Shown: positions 25,686 to 39,049 of the stretch, piece after piece | Numbering within the stretch: the stretch's first letter is position 1 | Layout: every line of letters starts with the position of its first letter | Origin: Prevotella sp. | GTDB lineage: Bacteria > Bacteroidota > Bacteroidia > Bacteroidales > Bacteroidaceae | DNA: 64,000 nucleotides | Assembly: GCA_017410365.1 (NCBI GenBank) | Contig: JAFQQY010000019.1 | Location: 1 to 64,000 of the forward strand | Direction: 5' to 3' | The notes under the pieces: generated by a model | Database searches by the model: none | Seen by the model: the letters and a program-made list of their open reading frames with translations, nothing else | What the model was told of the DNA's origin: nothing | Position numbers and translations under genes: made by a program

Positions 25686-27401
25686 TTACTTTAACTTATT
25701 TATCGCTGGTGCCAAATCTGTGCTTTTGCCTTTTTTATCACCAAGTTGTTGCAATGGGGCTTTCCTTCTTTTCACGTTATTATCATCAGAAGTGCTCTTA
25801 CCCTTTTTCCCTCTCCATACAAAGATATCGTCTTTATTTAACGGACGTACATAGTCGAACCATGCAAAAGAGTCAAGAAACTTCTTTTCGGGAGGAATCT
25901 GCGACATCGGATACATTACACCTTCAGACTTAGGCGCCCACATCCTTTTCATTTTCCTATTCTCAAGAAACATCTTTAATTCCGTAGTTTCTAGATTATT
26001 CTGTGCTATAAAAGAGCTGTCGCTATCGTCAATAATGAAATATATTACCTGTACATTATCTATGGCATCTGCACGCACAATTTCTCCTTTCTCGAAATAG
26101 GCAAGCATCTCCTTTGATGCCACCTGATTATAGCGCGTAGTATCAGTCTGTTGCTGCTCTACAGAAAGAGCCTGTTCTATGACATGCGCCCTTTCTATTG
26201 TAGAATCCTTCATGTATATCTTTATCGTTTCCCCTAATAATTGCTGACTATAGTTCCAGACTATCGGGTCTCTGTACATTGTCATACACGAGTCCTTGCT
26301 GATAAAGACAAGCGAATCGCATACTGCCTGCACATCAGTCCTATATGCTCTAACCTTATTATATGCATGAACGGTGCGATATACAGAATCCGTATTTATA
26401 TTATAGGTATACAATTTAAATGTATCGGCATGCATATACAATGAGTCACCCTGCGAATAGTCTATTGCCACCGCTTTCTTTGTTGCCATGGCATATCCCA
26501 CACTGTCGTCATACCAGCAGTAGTCGCAAGTCATCACATTCTTGTTCACCGTATCCGTATATTCCACATTCCACAATGCTTCACTCGTTTTAAGTTTGGC
26601 ATCATGATAAATTGTATCAGCAATGATTATCTTTCCTTCGTTCTTTACAACCGAACGATTAAAAAGCCTGGCTCGTTCTGTCTGTGTATTATAAAAGCCA
26701 TCGTCCGAATATATGTTACTCTTGCCTGATGTTATTTCAGACGCACCTACAACATGAGCTTCGGATTGCGATGTATTATAATATAATGTATCAGAAATCA
26801 GATTAAATTTGTCATCACGCAATACCACGTTATAATGAAATGCCGCCATCTTAGTGCCAGTGTTATACTCCCCCCAATCAGCAGTAAGGGTGGCATCTTT
26901 ATCTACCAGTCTGCCTCCTTCAAAGAAATAGCCAACACTATAAAGTCGGTCGTAATTAAGGCTATCGGTATACAGAGTCGACTCACGATGCTTCAAGACA
27001 ACATTATATCTTGACATTGCCATCTGCTCATTGCCGTCATAAAAAGCATAGTCACTGAACAACGACAGAGTATCGCCCTGATACATCTTTACATTTCCAA
27101 ACGCCTCAAACGAGTTTGTTCCCTCATAAAAATGTGCACTGTCACAGAACAGTTTTGCTCCCTGATGAAAGAATTCCACATTTCCACATAATATCTGCGC
27201 ATCTGGATTCTTACGCTGATCATAACTCAACGTATTAGAATGCACAAGATACACTCTATTATCGTCTGTCTTTGCTGATTGTTTACGCTTTTTCTGCGAA
27301 TAACCAGACTGAGACAGGCAAATTCCAAACAGGCACAGAATCACGACAATCGTAACTCTATGCCCGCTAAACATAAGTTTTGCTATGGTTTTTAATGTCA
27401 T
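25686..27401 (-). CDS. OstA/LptA-like lipopolysaccharide transport protein
   Basis: Periplasmic protein with tandem OstA-like beta-jellyroll repeats. The 571-residue protein has a hydrophobic leader (about residues 14-32) and repeated strands of the type NTLSYDQ...AQILCGNVEFFHQGAKLFCDSAH, in which a transported lipid would ride a hydrophobic groove as in LptA. It is much longer than E. coli LptA (185) and has a basic, low-complexity C-terminal tail. In Bacteroidota such proteins are found beside PPIase chaperones for outer-membrane assembly, as here: it overlaps the upstream PPIase by 4 bases. Whether it serves as LptA or as a bridge of related function is not settled. Confidence 0.83.
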   Translation of the reverse strand: MTLKTIAKLMFSGHRVTIVVILCLFGICLSQSGYSQKKRKQSAKTDDNRVYLVHSNTLSYDQRKNPDAQILCGNVEFFHQGAKLFCDSAHFYEGTNSFEAFGNVKMYQGDTLSLFSDYAFYDGNEQMAMSRYNVVLKHRESTLYTDSLNYDRLYSVGYFFEGGRLVDKDATLTADWGEYNTGTKMAAFHYNVVLRDDKFNLISDTLYYNTSQSEAHVVGASEITSGKSNIYSDDGFYNTQTERARLFNRSVVKNEGKIIIADTIYHDAKLKTSEALWNVEYTDTVNKNVMTCDYCWYDDSVGYAMATKKAVAIDYSQGDSLYMHADTFKLYTYNINTDSVYRTVHAYNKVRAYRTDVQAVCDSLVFISKDSCMTMYRDPIVWNYSQQLLGETIKIYMKDSTIERAHVIEQALSVEQQQTDTTRYNQVASKEMLAYFEKGEIVRADAIDNVQVIYFIIDDSDSSFIAQNNLETTELKMFLENRKMKRMWAPKSEGVMYPMSQIPPEKKFLDSFAWFDYVRPLNKDDIFVWRGKKGKSTSDDNNVKRRKAPLQQLGDKKGKSTDLAPAINKLK

Positions 27402-28777
27402 CTAATCCAACCTTGATGTTCAAATTCGCAATTCTTATATCTGTCACTTATACGGACATAAGTACTTTTTATCTTTTTGTTCACCCAGTCTTTGATATAG
27501 TCTTCACGTCTTTTATTCAGAACGACATCTTTAAGAATCTGGAAGTCTTCATTAATTGTTGCCTTATGTCCTTCTACACGGTTCTTCAACTTAACGATTG
27601 CACAAACGGTCTTACCTCGTGCATTAATCATCTGGAAAGGTGCAGACACCTGGCCTATTGACATTGTATCGACAACTCTGGCTACTTCAGCTGGCAAATC
27701 CTGCATTCTGAACTTAGACGTTCTTGCGTCCTCTGTTACATTGGCCATAAGGCCATAGTTGTTGCGTGTATCCTTGTCATCAGAGAAGAAAGACACTGCA
27801 GCTTCAAAAGGAGCACCTTCCATTATATCTGCCCTTATAGAATCTAGCCTCATCAGTGCTTTATTAACAGCCTCTTCCGAAACAACCGGTTTCTTCAAAA
27901 TATGGCGACACTTGATCTTATCACCTCTCTTTTCTATAAGCTGTATTATATGGAAACCGAATTCCGATTCAACAACCTTAGAAATCTTTGTAGGGTCTGT
28001 AAGATTAAACGCCACATTAGCAAACGCTGGATCAAGAGCAACCTTTGAAATAAAGTCCATCTCTCCGCCTCTTCGTGCCGAACCTGGGTCTTCTGAATAG
28101 AAACGAGCCAATGTCGAGAAGGTTGACTCACCCTTGTTTATTCTATCTGTGAAATCGCGCAACTCATCCTTGACACGGTTTATCTCCTCTTGTTCTATTC
28201 TTGGTGTAAGAGTCAGTATCTGCACTTCAACTTCTGTTGGTACGTATGGCAGGCTGTCCAACGGCATATCCTTGAAATAGCGACGTACTTCTGCTGGCGA
28301 TACCTTGATGTCAGACACAAGATGTTCGCGTGTGCGCTGTACAATCATCATATTACGTATAGCATCACGCAGCTCGTCTCTAATCTGACTGATACTGGCT
28401 TTGCGATACTCTTCCAGTTTCTCGCGCGAGCCAGCATTCTCAATCCAGAACTCCAATCTGCGCTCTGCTTCTGAAGCTATATCTGATTCACTAACCTCAA
28501 TACTATCCAGTTCTGCCTGATTCAGGAAAAGTTTCTGTACCGCCAACTGCTCAGGGATAACACAGTCCGGATCGCCATTCCATTTTGTTCCTTCCTGTGC
28601 TGCTTGCAGTCGCATGGTCTCCACATCAGACTTCAGTATGGCCTCATCGCCTACAACCCATATCACCTCATCAATGACATTCTGCTCTGTCGGCACTACA
28701 TCCTGTGCAGACATACCATGAGCCATCACCAATGACAAAGTCAAAAATCCCAGACGGGCTATACCTTTATAATTCAT
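27398..28777 (-). CDS. SurA-like periplasmic peptidyl-prolyl isomerase, two parvulin domains
   Basis: Chaperone for outer-membrane proteins. The 459-residue protein has a signal peptide (GMSAQ, about residue 24), then a SurA N-terminal helical domain (about 30-170). Two parvulin domains follow: the first at about 180-290, with the family motif FSTLARFYSEDPGSARRGGE, and the second, less conserved, at about 290-395. The two-domain layout matches SurA. It overlaps the next gene by 4 bases and follows another PPIase gene after 10 bases. Confidence 0.9.
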   Translation of the reverse strand: MNYKGIARLGFLTLSLVMAHGMSAQDVVPTEQNVIDEVIWVVGDEAILKSDVETMRLQAAQEGTKWNGDPDCVIPEQLAVQKLFLNQAELDSIEVSESDIASEAERRLEFWIENAGSREKLEEYRKASISQIRDELRDAIRNMMIVQRTREHLVSDIKVSPAEVRRYFKDMPLDSLPYVPTEVEVQILTLTPRIEQEEINRVKDELRDFTDRINKGESTFSTLARFYSEDPGSARRGGEMDFISKVALDPAFANVAFNLTDPTKISKVVESEFGFHIIQLIEKRGDKIKCRHILKKPVVSEEAVNKALMRLDSIRADIMEGAPFEAAVSFFSDDKDTRNNYGLMANVTEDARTSKFRMQDLPAEVARVVDTMSIGQVSAPFQMINARGKTVCAIVKLKNRVEGHKATINEDFQILKDVVLNKRREDYIKDWVNKKIKSTYVRISDRYKNCEFEHQGWIR

Positions 28778-28787
28778 TTCAAATAGA

Positions 28788-31723
<2,936 letters not shown>

Positions 31724-31733
31724 TTATTGCGTG

Positions 31734-31741
31734 CAAATTTA
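31734..31741 (-). promoter_or_regulatory. guaB -7 box
   Basis: TAAATTTG on the minus strand, 29 bases before the ATG. No clear TTTG at -33. Confidence 0.45.
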
Positions 31742-31799
31742 GCATAAAAAATTCACATAATCTGCACATTTTTACATTTTCTTTATGAATTAATACGTT

Positions 31800-32867
31800 T
31801 TAACGCGTAGCCGCTGTAAATTTAAGTATCTGATTTCCTTGTTTGTCTTCTGTCCACACCATTTTTACTTTGCCGTTTTTATAAGTGTTCTTGCCAGCAG
31901 AAACATATCCGCCCACTTTTACGGCCTGCTCCAACAAGGCCTTGTCTTCATTTGCCGTAATGGTGAAACTGATTAGCGAGCTGCCTTTTCTCCTGATAAC
32001 AGCCTTCGACGAATATCCGCCGGGCAGTGCAAAAGACGCTTGCAGTTCGCGTGTCGTTATCTTGTTTGTGGCATACTCATATTCCTTCAATACATTACGT
32101 GCTCTGGTGAAGTACCTACTGCCTATGAGTCGTGTTCCCAAACCGACAACATCTGTATGTTTTTCTATTTCTGCCAGTCCTAGCGTTACCGTTCTCGGTT
32201 TGGCTTCATATTCCTTGTCCGCCATTTCATCGTAGGCAGTGGCATACGCCTTGGCATCATCGACAGAGAATCCTATCATATACCCGCCACCCACGGTAAT
32301 GCGTTCGAAATGCAGGTTCACGCAGCCGAGCCTTGTCATGATGTTGTAGCCTTCTCCTCCATTGTCCACATACCCCTTGCCGTATGTTTCAACAAGCGAT
32401 GCCTTCAGTTGCGCGAATCTCTTCTTGACATCCGCCTCCTTGCTGTATACAGTCGGCTCTTCCACGTCTACGGCATATACCGTAGCGGTTTTCTCTGACA
32501 CTATCAACGTCACGGTTGCCTGACTCCCCATCACATCGCCTGTAAAGCGGTAGGTCTTTGCCGTCTGATTGGCCTGTTGTGCCTGACCGACGAAGCCTTT
32601 CTCTACAAGCATCCGTTCAAACTTCTCGGCATTTATGCCCAACGGTATTCCTGCGAAGCCGTTTCTGTTGTTGCTGTTGTCTTTAAGCGAATCAGGGTTC
32701 AGCATCACCGTCTGAGGCACGTTCTTTGCATCAGAACTTACCTTGGCCACAACTTCCGTTTTGGGCTTCTTCTTAAAAAGTTTCTTGAAAAATTGAGCAT
32801 CTGCCTGCATTGGCAGAAATACCAACGAGGCAGATATCACAGTTGCTCGCAACTGTCTTGTTGTCAT
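31800..32867 (-). CDS. Secreted protein of unknown function
   Basis: The 355-residue protein has a signal peptide (MQADAQF, cut after about residue 24), then a very basic segment FFKKLFKKKPK. Two similar alpha/beta halves of about 130 residues follow, each with an F-x-G-I-P-L or L-x-E-I opening and a YxxYDEMADKEY-like joint. I do not recognise the family. It lies 24 bases downstream of recQ on the same strand and before guaB, whose own -7 box separates it from the guaB block. Confidence 0.75.
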   Translation of the reverse strand: MTTRQLRATVISASLVFLPMQADAQFFKKLFKKKPKTEVVAKVSSDAKNVPQTVMLNPDSLKDNSNNRNGFAGIPLGINAEKFERMLVEKGFVGQAQQANQTAKTYRFTGDVMGSQATVTLIVSEKTATVYAVDVEEPTVYSKEADVKKRFAQLKASLVETYGKGYVDNGGEGYNIMTRLGCVNLHFERITVGGGYMIGFSVDDAKAYATAYDEMADKEYEAKPRTVTLGLAEIEKHTDVVGLGTRLIGSRYFTRARNVLKEYEYATNKITTRELQASFALPGGYSSKAVIRRKGSSLISFTITANEDKALLEQAVKVGGYVSAGKNTYKNGKVKMVWTEDKQGNQILKFTAATR

Positions 32868-32891
32868 TGTTCTATATTTTTAATATTACTG

Positions 32892-35093
32892 CTAGTTAGC
32901 CATTTCCGAGATAAACTTGATGCGCACCAGTCTAATCTCATCTTCCGAGTAGTCATCTCCGAGTTCATCAACAGCCGTTTTCAGGTCATCGGTCTCCGAC
33001 TCACTGAAGTAGTCGTATATTTCATCGATGATATCATCGTCCATCACCTCCTCAAGGAAGTAATCTATATTCAGTTTTGTACCAGAATAGACGATTGTCT
33101 CCAGTTCGTCGAGCAGGTCTTCAAAGTCAATGTTCTTGGCTGCTGCAATATCGTCAAGCGCAATATGCCTGTCGATACTGTTTATTATGCTCACCTTCTT
33201 CTCCGAGCGCTTGGCCAGAGTACGCACGCGTAAATCCGCCTGTCTTACGATTTCGTTCTCATCGCAATAGCGCTTTATCAGGTCTACAAACTGCTTGGCG
33301 TATGGTTGCTTTATCTTGCCCTCTCCTACTCCCTGTATATTCTTCAGTTCTTCCAAGGTAACAGGATAGTCTGTCGCCATCTGTTCCAGAGACACGTCTT
33401 GGAATATCACGTATGGTGGGCGTTCCATTTTCTTCGCCACCTTCTTTCTCAAGTCCACGAGCATCGAGTTGAGCGTCGGGTCCAAGGCACATGTGCCGCC
33501 CTCCTGCTCTATCACTATGTCCTCGTCTTCATTAAATTCATTATCCTCTACAATCATAAATGATTTTGGTTTTTTTATAAATTTCTTACCGTCTGCCGTT
33601 ACCTTCAGCAGTCCATAGTTTTCTACTTCTTTTTTCAGGTAACCCGCCAGCAGCGCCTGCCTTATCAGCGGATTCCATATATTCTCTCCATAGTCCTCGC
33701 CAGAACCGAAATCCTCTAGGTCATTATGTTTGTGTGCCTGTATCTCGTTTGTTTCTTTGCCCATCAGGAAGTTGATGACATAGTCTGTACGGAAATTCTC
33801 CTTTATGGCAAGTATTGCCTTCAGGGCTATCACCAGCTGCTCCGATGCCTCTTTCCATTCCTTAGGATGAGTACAGTTGTCGCAGTTGCCGCAGTTCTCC
33901 TTTTCGTACACCTCACCGAAATAGTGCATCAGCATTTTGCGCCTGCACACCGATGTTTCGGCATATGCTTCCGTCTCTTGCAACAGTTGTCTGCCTATGT
34001 CCTGCTCTGCCACCGGCTTTCCTTCCATGAACTTATCAAGCTTGTCCAGGTCCTTCTTTGCAAAGAATGCCAGACAGATGCCTTCGCCTCCGTCTCTTCC
34101 AGCACGGCCCGTCTCCTGATAGTAACCCTCTAGACTCTTCGGTATGTCGTAGTGTATCACAAATCTTACATCAGGCTTGTCGATACCCATTCCGAAGGCT
34201 ATCGTTGCCACTATCACGTCTATCTTTTCCATCAGGAAGTCATCCTGTGTCTGTGAGCGCGTGGCAGAGTCCAGTCCGGCATGATAGGCAGCGGCCTTGA
34301 TATTGTTTGCGCCCAATACGGCAGCCAGTTCTTCCACCTTCTTTCTCGACAGGCAGTAGATGATGCCGCTCTTGCCCTGATGCTGCTTGATGAACTTTAT
34401 TATGTCCTTGTCTACGTCTTTGGTCTTAGGCCTCACCTCGTAATATAGGTTTGCGCGGTTGAAAGAGCTCTTGAATTCCTGAGCGTCAACAATTCCGAGG
34501 TTCTTCTTTATGTCCGTGCGTACCTTGTCGGTTGCCGTTGCCGTCAGTGCTATCACTGGGGCTTTGCCTATTTCTGTTATTATCGGGCGTATCCTGCGAT
34601 ATTCAGGTCTGAAATCATGTCCCCACTCCGAGATACAGTGTGCCTCGTCAATGGCATAGAACGAGATTTTCACCGTCCTCAGAAAGTCCACATTGTCTTC
34701 CTTGGTCAGCGATTCCGGCGCTACGTATAGAAGCTTTGTCTTGCCGGCGCGCACGTCGGCCTTCACTTGGTCTATGGCAGATTTGTTAAGCGACGAATTA
34801 AGATAGTGAGCCACACCGTCGTCAGTACTCAAACTACTGATTACGTCTACCTGATTCTTCATCAGGGCTATCAGCGGCGATATTACTATAGCCGTACCGT
34901 CCATCAGCAGCGACGGCAATTGATAGCACAATGACTTTCCTCCACCTGTTGGCATCAGCACAAAGGTGTCGTTGCCATCCATCAGATTCTTGATGATTGC
35001 CTCTTGGTCGCCTTTAAACTTGTCGAAACCGAAATGTTTCTTTAACGCTGCTGTAAGATTAACTTTTTCTGCCATATATTTTTCATGTATCAA
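32892..35093 (-). CDS. recQ: ATP-dependent DNA helicase RecQ
   Basis: 3'-5' helicase for recombination and repair. The 733-residue protein has the Walker A motif [10 protein letters not shown] (about 47-56), DEAH at 149-152 followed by the RecQ aromatic loop, and motif [13 protein letters not shown] four-cysteine Zn cluster follows (C-x16-C-x2-C-x2-C type, CGNCDNC near residue 400), then an RQC winged helix and an HRDC domain (about 560-640). A further acidic C-terminal region of about 90 residues is found in Bacteroidota RecQ. A second possible start is Met7 (35075). It overlaps clpX by 4 bases. Confidence 0.95.
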   Translation of the reverse strand: MIHEKYMAEKVNLTAALKKHFGFDKFKGDQEAIIKNLMDGNDTFVLMPTGGGKSLCYQLPSLLMDGTAIVISPLIALMKNQVDVISSLSTDDGVAHYLNSSLNKSAIDQVKADVRAGKTKLLYVAPESLTKEDNVDFLRTVKISFYAIDEAHCISEWGHDFRPEYRRIRPIITEIGKAPVIALTATATDKVRTDIKKNLGIVDAQEFKSSFNRANLYYEVRPKTKDVDKDIIKFIKQHQGKSGIIYCLSRKKVEELAAVLGANNIKAAAYHAGLDSATRSQTQDDFLMEKIDVIVATIAFGMGIDKPDVRFVIHYDIPKSLEGYYQETGRAGRDGGEGICLAFFAKKDLDKLDKFMEGKPVAEQDIGRQLLQETEAYAETSVCRRKMLMHYFGEVYEKENCGNCDNCTHPKEWKEASEQLVIALKAILAIKENFRTDYVINFLMGKETNEIQAHKHNDLEDFGSGEDYGENIWNPLIRQALLAGYLKKEVENYGLLKVTADGKKFIKKPKSFMIVEDNEFNEDEDIVIEQEGGTCALDPTLNSMLVDLRKKVAKKMERPPYVIFQDVSLEQMATDYPVTLEELKNIQGVGEGKIKQPYAKQFVDLIKRYCDENEIVRQADLRVRTLAKRSEKKVSIINSIDRHIALDDIAAAKNIDFEDLLDELETIVYSGTKLNIDYFLEEVMDDDIIDEIYDYFSESETDDLKTAVDELGDDYSEDEIRLVRIKFISEMAN

Positions 35094-36316
35094 GTATCAA
35101 TACCTTCGCCAAGGTTCGTCTTGTCCAACTGCTTCTGCGCATAGTCAAGCGTCACCTCAAACGTCTTTATTCTCTTCGACGGCACTTCAAACATTGCGTC
35201 CGTCATTATGCTTTCCACGATAGAGCGCAAGCCGCGTGCTCCAAGCTTGTATTCCACAGCCTTGTCTACTACAAGGTTCAGGGCTTCCTCGCTGAACTTC
35301 AGCTTTACGCCGTCCATGTCAAACAGTTTCTCATACTGCCTAACGATAGAGTTTTTAGGCTCTTTCAGTATCCTTGTCAACGCCTCTTTATCCAGCGGAT
35401 TGAGATATGTGAGCACGGGCAGACGACCTATTATCTCGGGTATCAGTCCGAACGACTTCAAATCCTGTGGCAGTATATACTTCATCAGGTCTTTCTTGTC
35501 TATCTTGCGAACGTTCTGAACTGAGTTGTAGCCCACCACATGGGTGTTCATTCTCTGGGCTATCTTGCGCTCGATACCGTCGAAGGCTCCGCCGCAGATG
35601 AACAGTATGTTGCGTGTGTCCACGTGTATGTAGTCCTGGTCGGGATGCTTGCGCCCGCCCTTTGGCGGAACGTTGACCATTGTTCCCTCAAGCAGTTTGA
35701 GCAATCCTTGCTGAACGCCCTCGCCACTCACGTCTCTTGTGATAGAAGGGTTGTCGCTCTTGCGTGCTATCTTGTCTATCTCATCTATGAACACAATGCC
35801 GCGCTGGGCTGCCTCAACATCATAATCTGCCACTTGAAGCAGGCGAGACAGTATGCTCTCTACATCCTCGCCCACATAGCCTGCCTCGGTAAATACAGTG
35901 GCGTCAACTATGGTGAAAGGCACATCGAGCAACTTGGCTATGGTGCGGGCCAGCAGGGTCTTTCCCGTACCGGTACTTCCCACCATAATTATATTGCTCT
36001 TCTCTATCTCCACTCCGTCCGGATCGACAGGCTGCTGCAAACGCTTGTAGTGGTTGTACACGGCAACCGACAGATAGCGCTTGGCATCGTCCTGACCTAT
36101 GACGTATTCGTCGAGGTGCTTCTTGATGTCCTTCGGCTTCGGCACCTTCTTAATCTTGAACTTGTCGCCTGCACTTTTGTTGCCCAAGATGCCCGACGAC
36201 TGCACTATTTCGTATGCCTGCATCGAGCAGTCGTCGCAGATATAGCCGTTCAAGCCTGTAATCAGAAGCCTTACCTCTTTATCTGATCTTCCGCAGAAAC
36301 TGCAAACCTTTTTCAT
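35090..36316 (-). CDS. clpX: ClpX ATPase subunit of the ClpXP protease
   Basis: Unfolds substrates and feeds them to ClpP. The 408-residue protein has an N-terminal Zn-binding domain (Cys5, Cys8, Cys27, Cys30), Walker A GSTGTGKT, Walker [10 protein letters not shown], and an IGF-like loop region between the helices. Its start overlaps the clpP stop by 4 bases and its stop overlaps the recQ start by 4 bases, so the three genes are translationally linked. Confidence 0.96.
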   Translation of the reverse strand: MKKVCSFCGRSDKEVRLLITGLNGYICDDCSMQAYEIVQSSGILGNKSAGDKFKIKKVPKPKDIKKHLDEYVIGQDDAKRYLSVAVYNHYKRLQQPVDPDGVEIEKSNIIMVGSTGTGKTLLARTIAKLLDVPFTIVDATVFTEAGYVGEDVESILSRLLQVADYDVEAAQRGIVFIDEIDKIARKSDNPSITRDVSGEGVQQGLLKLLEGTMVNVPPKGGRKHPDQDYIHVDTRNILFICGGAFDGIERKIAQRMNTHVVGYNSVQNVRKIDKKDLMKYILPQDLKSFGLIPEIIGRLPVLTYLNPLDKEALTRILKEPKNSIVRQYEKLFDMDGVKLKFSEEALNLVVDKAVEYKLGARGLRSIVESIMTDAMFEVPSKRIKTFEVTLDYAQKQLDKTNLGEGIDT

Positions 36317-37005
36317 TTCTTTTTAAGCACGTTGTCTATCATTCCATACTCCTTGGCTTCCTCTGCCGTCATCCAGTAGTTGCGGTCTGAGTCTGCCCAT
36401 ACCTTGTCGAATGGCGTGTGAGAATGGTCGGCTATGATATGATATAGCTCTTCCTTTATCTTGCGTATCTCGCGAGCCTCAATCTCTATGTCTGATGCCT
36501 GACCTTGCACGCCACCCAACGGCTGGTGAATCATCACACGGCTGTGTGGCAGAGCCGAACGCTTGCCTTCTGTACCGGCAACAAGCAGTACAGCTGCCAT
36601 CGAAGCTGCCATGCCTGTGCAGATTGTTGCCACGTCGCTTGATATGAACTGCATCGTATCGTAGATGCCGAGTCCTGCCGATACGCTGCCGCCTGGCGAG
36701 TTGATATATATTGATATGTCCTTGCCCGGGTCTACAGAGTCAAGATACAGCAACTGTGCCTGAAGGGTGTTTGCTGTGTAGTCGTCCACCTGTGTGCCCA
36801 AGAATATAATTCTGTCCATCATCAAGCGTGAGAACACGTCCATCTGCGTTACGTTCAACTGGCGCTCCTCAAGGATATAAGGATTTAGGTATTGCGCCTG
36901 TGCACTCATCACCTCATCGAAAACCAGTCCATTCATGCCCAAATGTCTGGTGGCATATTTTCTGAAATCGTTCATATTATATATATGGTTTCTTAAATTA
37001 GACAA
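36313..37005 (-). CDS. clpP: ATP-dependent Clp protease proteolytic subunit, with Asn in the triad Asp position
   Basis: Serine protease chamber partner of ClpX. The 230-residue protein has the nucleophile Ser135 in GMAASMAA and the base His160 in MIHQPLGG. The residue aligned with the third triad member (E. coli Asp185 in the RDRFLSA motif) is Asn209, read as AAC in DRNYWMTA. Listeria ClpP1 is a known case of Asn at that site. The N-terminus is about 20 residues longer than E. coli ClpP and may be a propeptide or include an upstream start. It lies between tig and clpX in the usual order. Confidence 0.94.
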   Translation of the reverse strand: MSNLRNHIYNMNDFRKYATRHLGMNGLVFDEVMSAQAQYLNPYILEERQLNVTQMDVFSRLMMDRIIFLGTQVDDYTANTLQAQLLYLDSVDPGKDISIYINSPGGSVSAGLGIYDTMQFISSDVATICTGMAASMAAVLLVAGTEGKRSALPHSRVMIHQPLGGVQGQASDIEIEAREIRKIKEELYHIIADHSHTPFDKVWADSDRNYWMTAEEAKEYGMIDNVLKKK

Positions 37006-37016
37006 GACAAAAAAAG

Positions 37017-37080
37017 AAGGCTATCGACCTTTTCTTTCTGTTCTTAGGAACAAAATTAATAAAAAAAGTCGATAACCTCC
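37017..37080 (-). terminator. Hairpin in the tig-clpP gap, candidate partial terminator
   Basis: ggctatcgac (37019-37028) and gtcgataacc (37068-37077) pair with one wobble, and the minus-strand RNA continues ttctttttttg. Between the arms lies TAATTTTG (37051-37058), a possible -7 box for clpP. Both partial termination and re-initiation could occur here. Confidence 0.5.
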
Positions 37081-37116
37081 TTAAAAAAGAGATTATTTTT
37101 AAAAAAAAATTATTTC

Positions 37117-38478
37117 TTATTGAAACAGCTTGTTGAACTCATCGAGTGATACTGTCTTTTCATTCAGCTTAACAACGCCCTTGAGAGCTGCTGTAAGCTT
37201 CATGTCAACGGCACGGTCAACGAGGCTGTCGATGTTCTTGCGGTCCTTCAGCATGTCGTCTGCATACTTCTCAAGATACTCCTCTGGAATGTTGTTCATG
37301 CCGTACTGAGCAAACTGAGCGCGTGCAGCCAACTTAGCCACTGCCTTAACGTCTGCATCCTCAACCTTGATAGCTGTTGCTGCCACGAGCTGCTCCTTAA
37401 TAAGGTGCCACTTCAGCTCCTTGATGCTTGCATCGAAGTTATCGTCAACGAACTTCTCGCCCTTATCCTTATTATTGTTAAGCATAATCTTCTTCAGAAG
37501 CTCTGTTGGGAACTGCAACTCGCCAACCTTCTTTTCTGCGTATGCACGAACGTCAACGAGGAACTTATAGTCCTGATCGCCCTGCAACTGCAACTTGATG
37601 CCTTCTGCAATCTTCTCGCGGAATGCCTTTTCGTCTGCCACTGCACCCTCGCCGTAAACCTGGTCGAAGAGTTCCTGGTTGAGCTCAGCCTTTGTGAAGC
37701 GTGAGATTTCTGTAATCTGATATGTGAAGTCAGATGTCATGTTGGCAGCCTGGTCCTTCTCGATCTTCAAGAGTGAAGAAACCTCAACATCGCTGTCTGG
37801 ATAAGCCTTCTTTGGGTTGAAGGTGATAATGTTCCCGAGCTTGGCGCCATCGAAGAGTGCCTTCTGCTCGTCTACCTTGATATAGCTTGGCATGAGAACA
37901 GCGCTTTCCACTACGATACCGCCTTCCTTGGTGTTGCCTTCTGCATCAAGTTCGCGCATATCACCCTTCAGCATGTCGTTCTGAGCAGCGTCATACTCTT
38001 CTACCTTCTCATAGTGGCCTGCACGTGATGCGAACATATCCACCTGCTGGTCTACCAACTTGTCGTCTACTTCAATATTGTAGTAGTCAACGCTATCCTG
38101 ATCGCTCAGTTCGATCTTGAACTCAGGAGCAACAGCAATGTCGAATACGAACTCGAAGTTCTCGCCTTTCTCGAAATCGAGCTCTGGCTGCTTTTCTGTG
38201 TTTGGCATTGGTTCGCCGAGCATCTGTATCTTGTTCTCACGGATATACTCGTAAATCTTATCACCAAGCAGTTTGTTAACAGCGTCAACCTTAACGGCTG
38301 TACCATACTGGCGCTTGATAAGACCCATTGGAGCCTGACCAGGACGGAAACCTGGAATATTTGCCTTCTTGCGATAGTCCTTCAGTATCTTGTCTACCTC
38401 TGGCTGATAGTCATCTTTCTCAATGGTCAGTGTCAAAAGACCATTGATTTTGTCTGCGTTTTCAAATGAAATATTCAT
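37117..38478 (-). CDS. tig: Trigger factor
   Basis: Ribosome-associated chaperone and PPIase. The 453-residue protein has an N-terminal ribosome-binding domain with the GFRPGQAP loop (about residues 43-50; E. coli has GFRxGxxP), a divergent FKBP-like domain (about 150-240), and a helical C-terminal domain. The order tig, clpP, clpX (then recQ) is the usual one. Upstream (38533-38540) is TAATTTTG as -7 box. Confidence 0.94.
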   Translation of the reverse strand: MNISFENADKINGLLTLTIEKDDYQPEVDKILKDYRKKANIPGFRPGQAPMGLIKRQYGTAVKVDAVNKLLGDKIYEYIRENKIQMLGEPMPNTEKQPELDFEKGENFEFVFDIAVAPEFKIELSDQDSVDYYNIEVDDKLVDQQVDMFASRAGHYEKVEEYDAAQNDMLKGDMRELDAEGNTKEGGIVVESAVLMPSYIKVDEQKALFDGAKLGNIITFNPKKAYPDSDVEVSSLLKIEKDQAANMTSDFTYQITEISRFTKAELNQELFDQVYGEGAVADEKAFREKIAEGIKLQLQGDQDYKFLVDVRAYAEKKVGELQFPTELLKKIMLNNNKDKGEKFVDDNFDASIKELKWHLIKEQLVAATAIKVEDADVKAVAKLAARAQFAQYGMNNIPEEYLEKYADDMLKDRKNIDSLVDRAVDMKLTAALKGVVKLNEKTVSLDEFNKLFQ

Positions 38479-38703
38479 CTTTTTATATAAAATAATTAAT
38501 TAATATTCAAACTTTTTTGTCATTTGGGGTGCAAAATTACTTATAAATAGCGGAAAACCCGAATAATTATCAAAAATTAACGTTTCTTCTTGTAAGCATT
38601 CCACGCCTCTTCTTCCTTTCCATGCCTCACATTTGTTAAAGTCAGATGCCATTTCTGCATATCTGATGAACCAAAATCAGCGTCCGAACAGGGTTAAAAC
38701 TTC

Positions 38704-38768
38704 CAGTAAGTGGCGTTCTGACTGACAGTCAGAAGCCCAAAAACTGTCAGTCAGAACGCCACTTACTG
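38704..38768. repeat. 25-bp perfect inverted repeat with alternative inner hairpin
   Basis: The left arm (38704-38728, cagtaagtggcgttctgact...) and right arm (38744-38768) are exact reverse complements around a 15-base loop. The left arm can also fold on itself as ttctgact-gac-agtcagaa (38716-38734), so the two structures exclude one another. There is no T tract on either side, which argues against a simple terminator. Confidence 0.9.
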
Positions 38769-38939
38769 AAAACAAACGGCATATTTACGCATAGAATAGA
38801 GACCGTTTTCTCGTGGCAAAAGCAACAAATCAATCTTGCTGAAAAGCCAGAGAAAACAGGCATAAAAACTCATCAAAGGTTAATGTGCGCAAGGGAGCAA
38901 AAGCTACATACGCCTTTTTCTTGTTAAAAAATCATAATT

Positions 38940-38947
38940 GGGGGGGG
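38940..38947 (+). repeat. G8 homopolymer upstream of the fimbrial promoter
   Basis: Eight G in a row, ending 40 bases before the -7 box at 38988. Homopolymer tracts near a promoter can change length by slipped pairing and alter expression; here this is inference. Confidence 0.6.
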
Positions 38948-38987
38948 TAATTATTATTAAAGATGTATGCGCAAAAAGAATTATTTG

Positions 38988-38995
38988 TATATTTG
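38988..38995 (+). promoter_or_regulatory. -7 box of the fimbrial operon
   Basis: TATATTTG. Transcription would start near 39002, about 48 bases before the preferred start codon at 39050. No clean TTTG lies at the usual -33 spacing. Confidence 0.6.
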
Positions 38996-39049
38996 CAGAA
39001 TAAACGGACTTAAACGCTATAAGCGGCCATGTGGGTATTAAGTAGGGAT

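Larger units (their letters stand above)
38479..39028. promoter_or_regulatory. 550-bp divergent spacer between tig and the fimbrial operon
   Basis: No gene is seen. The left end holds the tig -7 box on the minus strand; the centre holds a 25-bp perfect inverted repeat (38704-38768). Further right are a G8 tract (38940-38947) and the rightward -7 box TATATTTG (38988-38995). This is the regulatory region for the long surface-protein operon. Confidence 0.7.

Noticed and set aside
38704..38768. Invertible promoter (recombinase-switched) in the fimbrial control region
   Set aside because: The inverted arms are only 15 bases apart and enclose no promoter, so inversion would not switch transcription.
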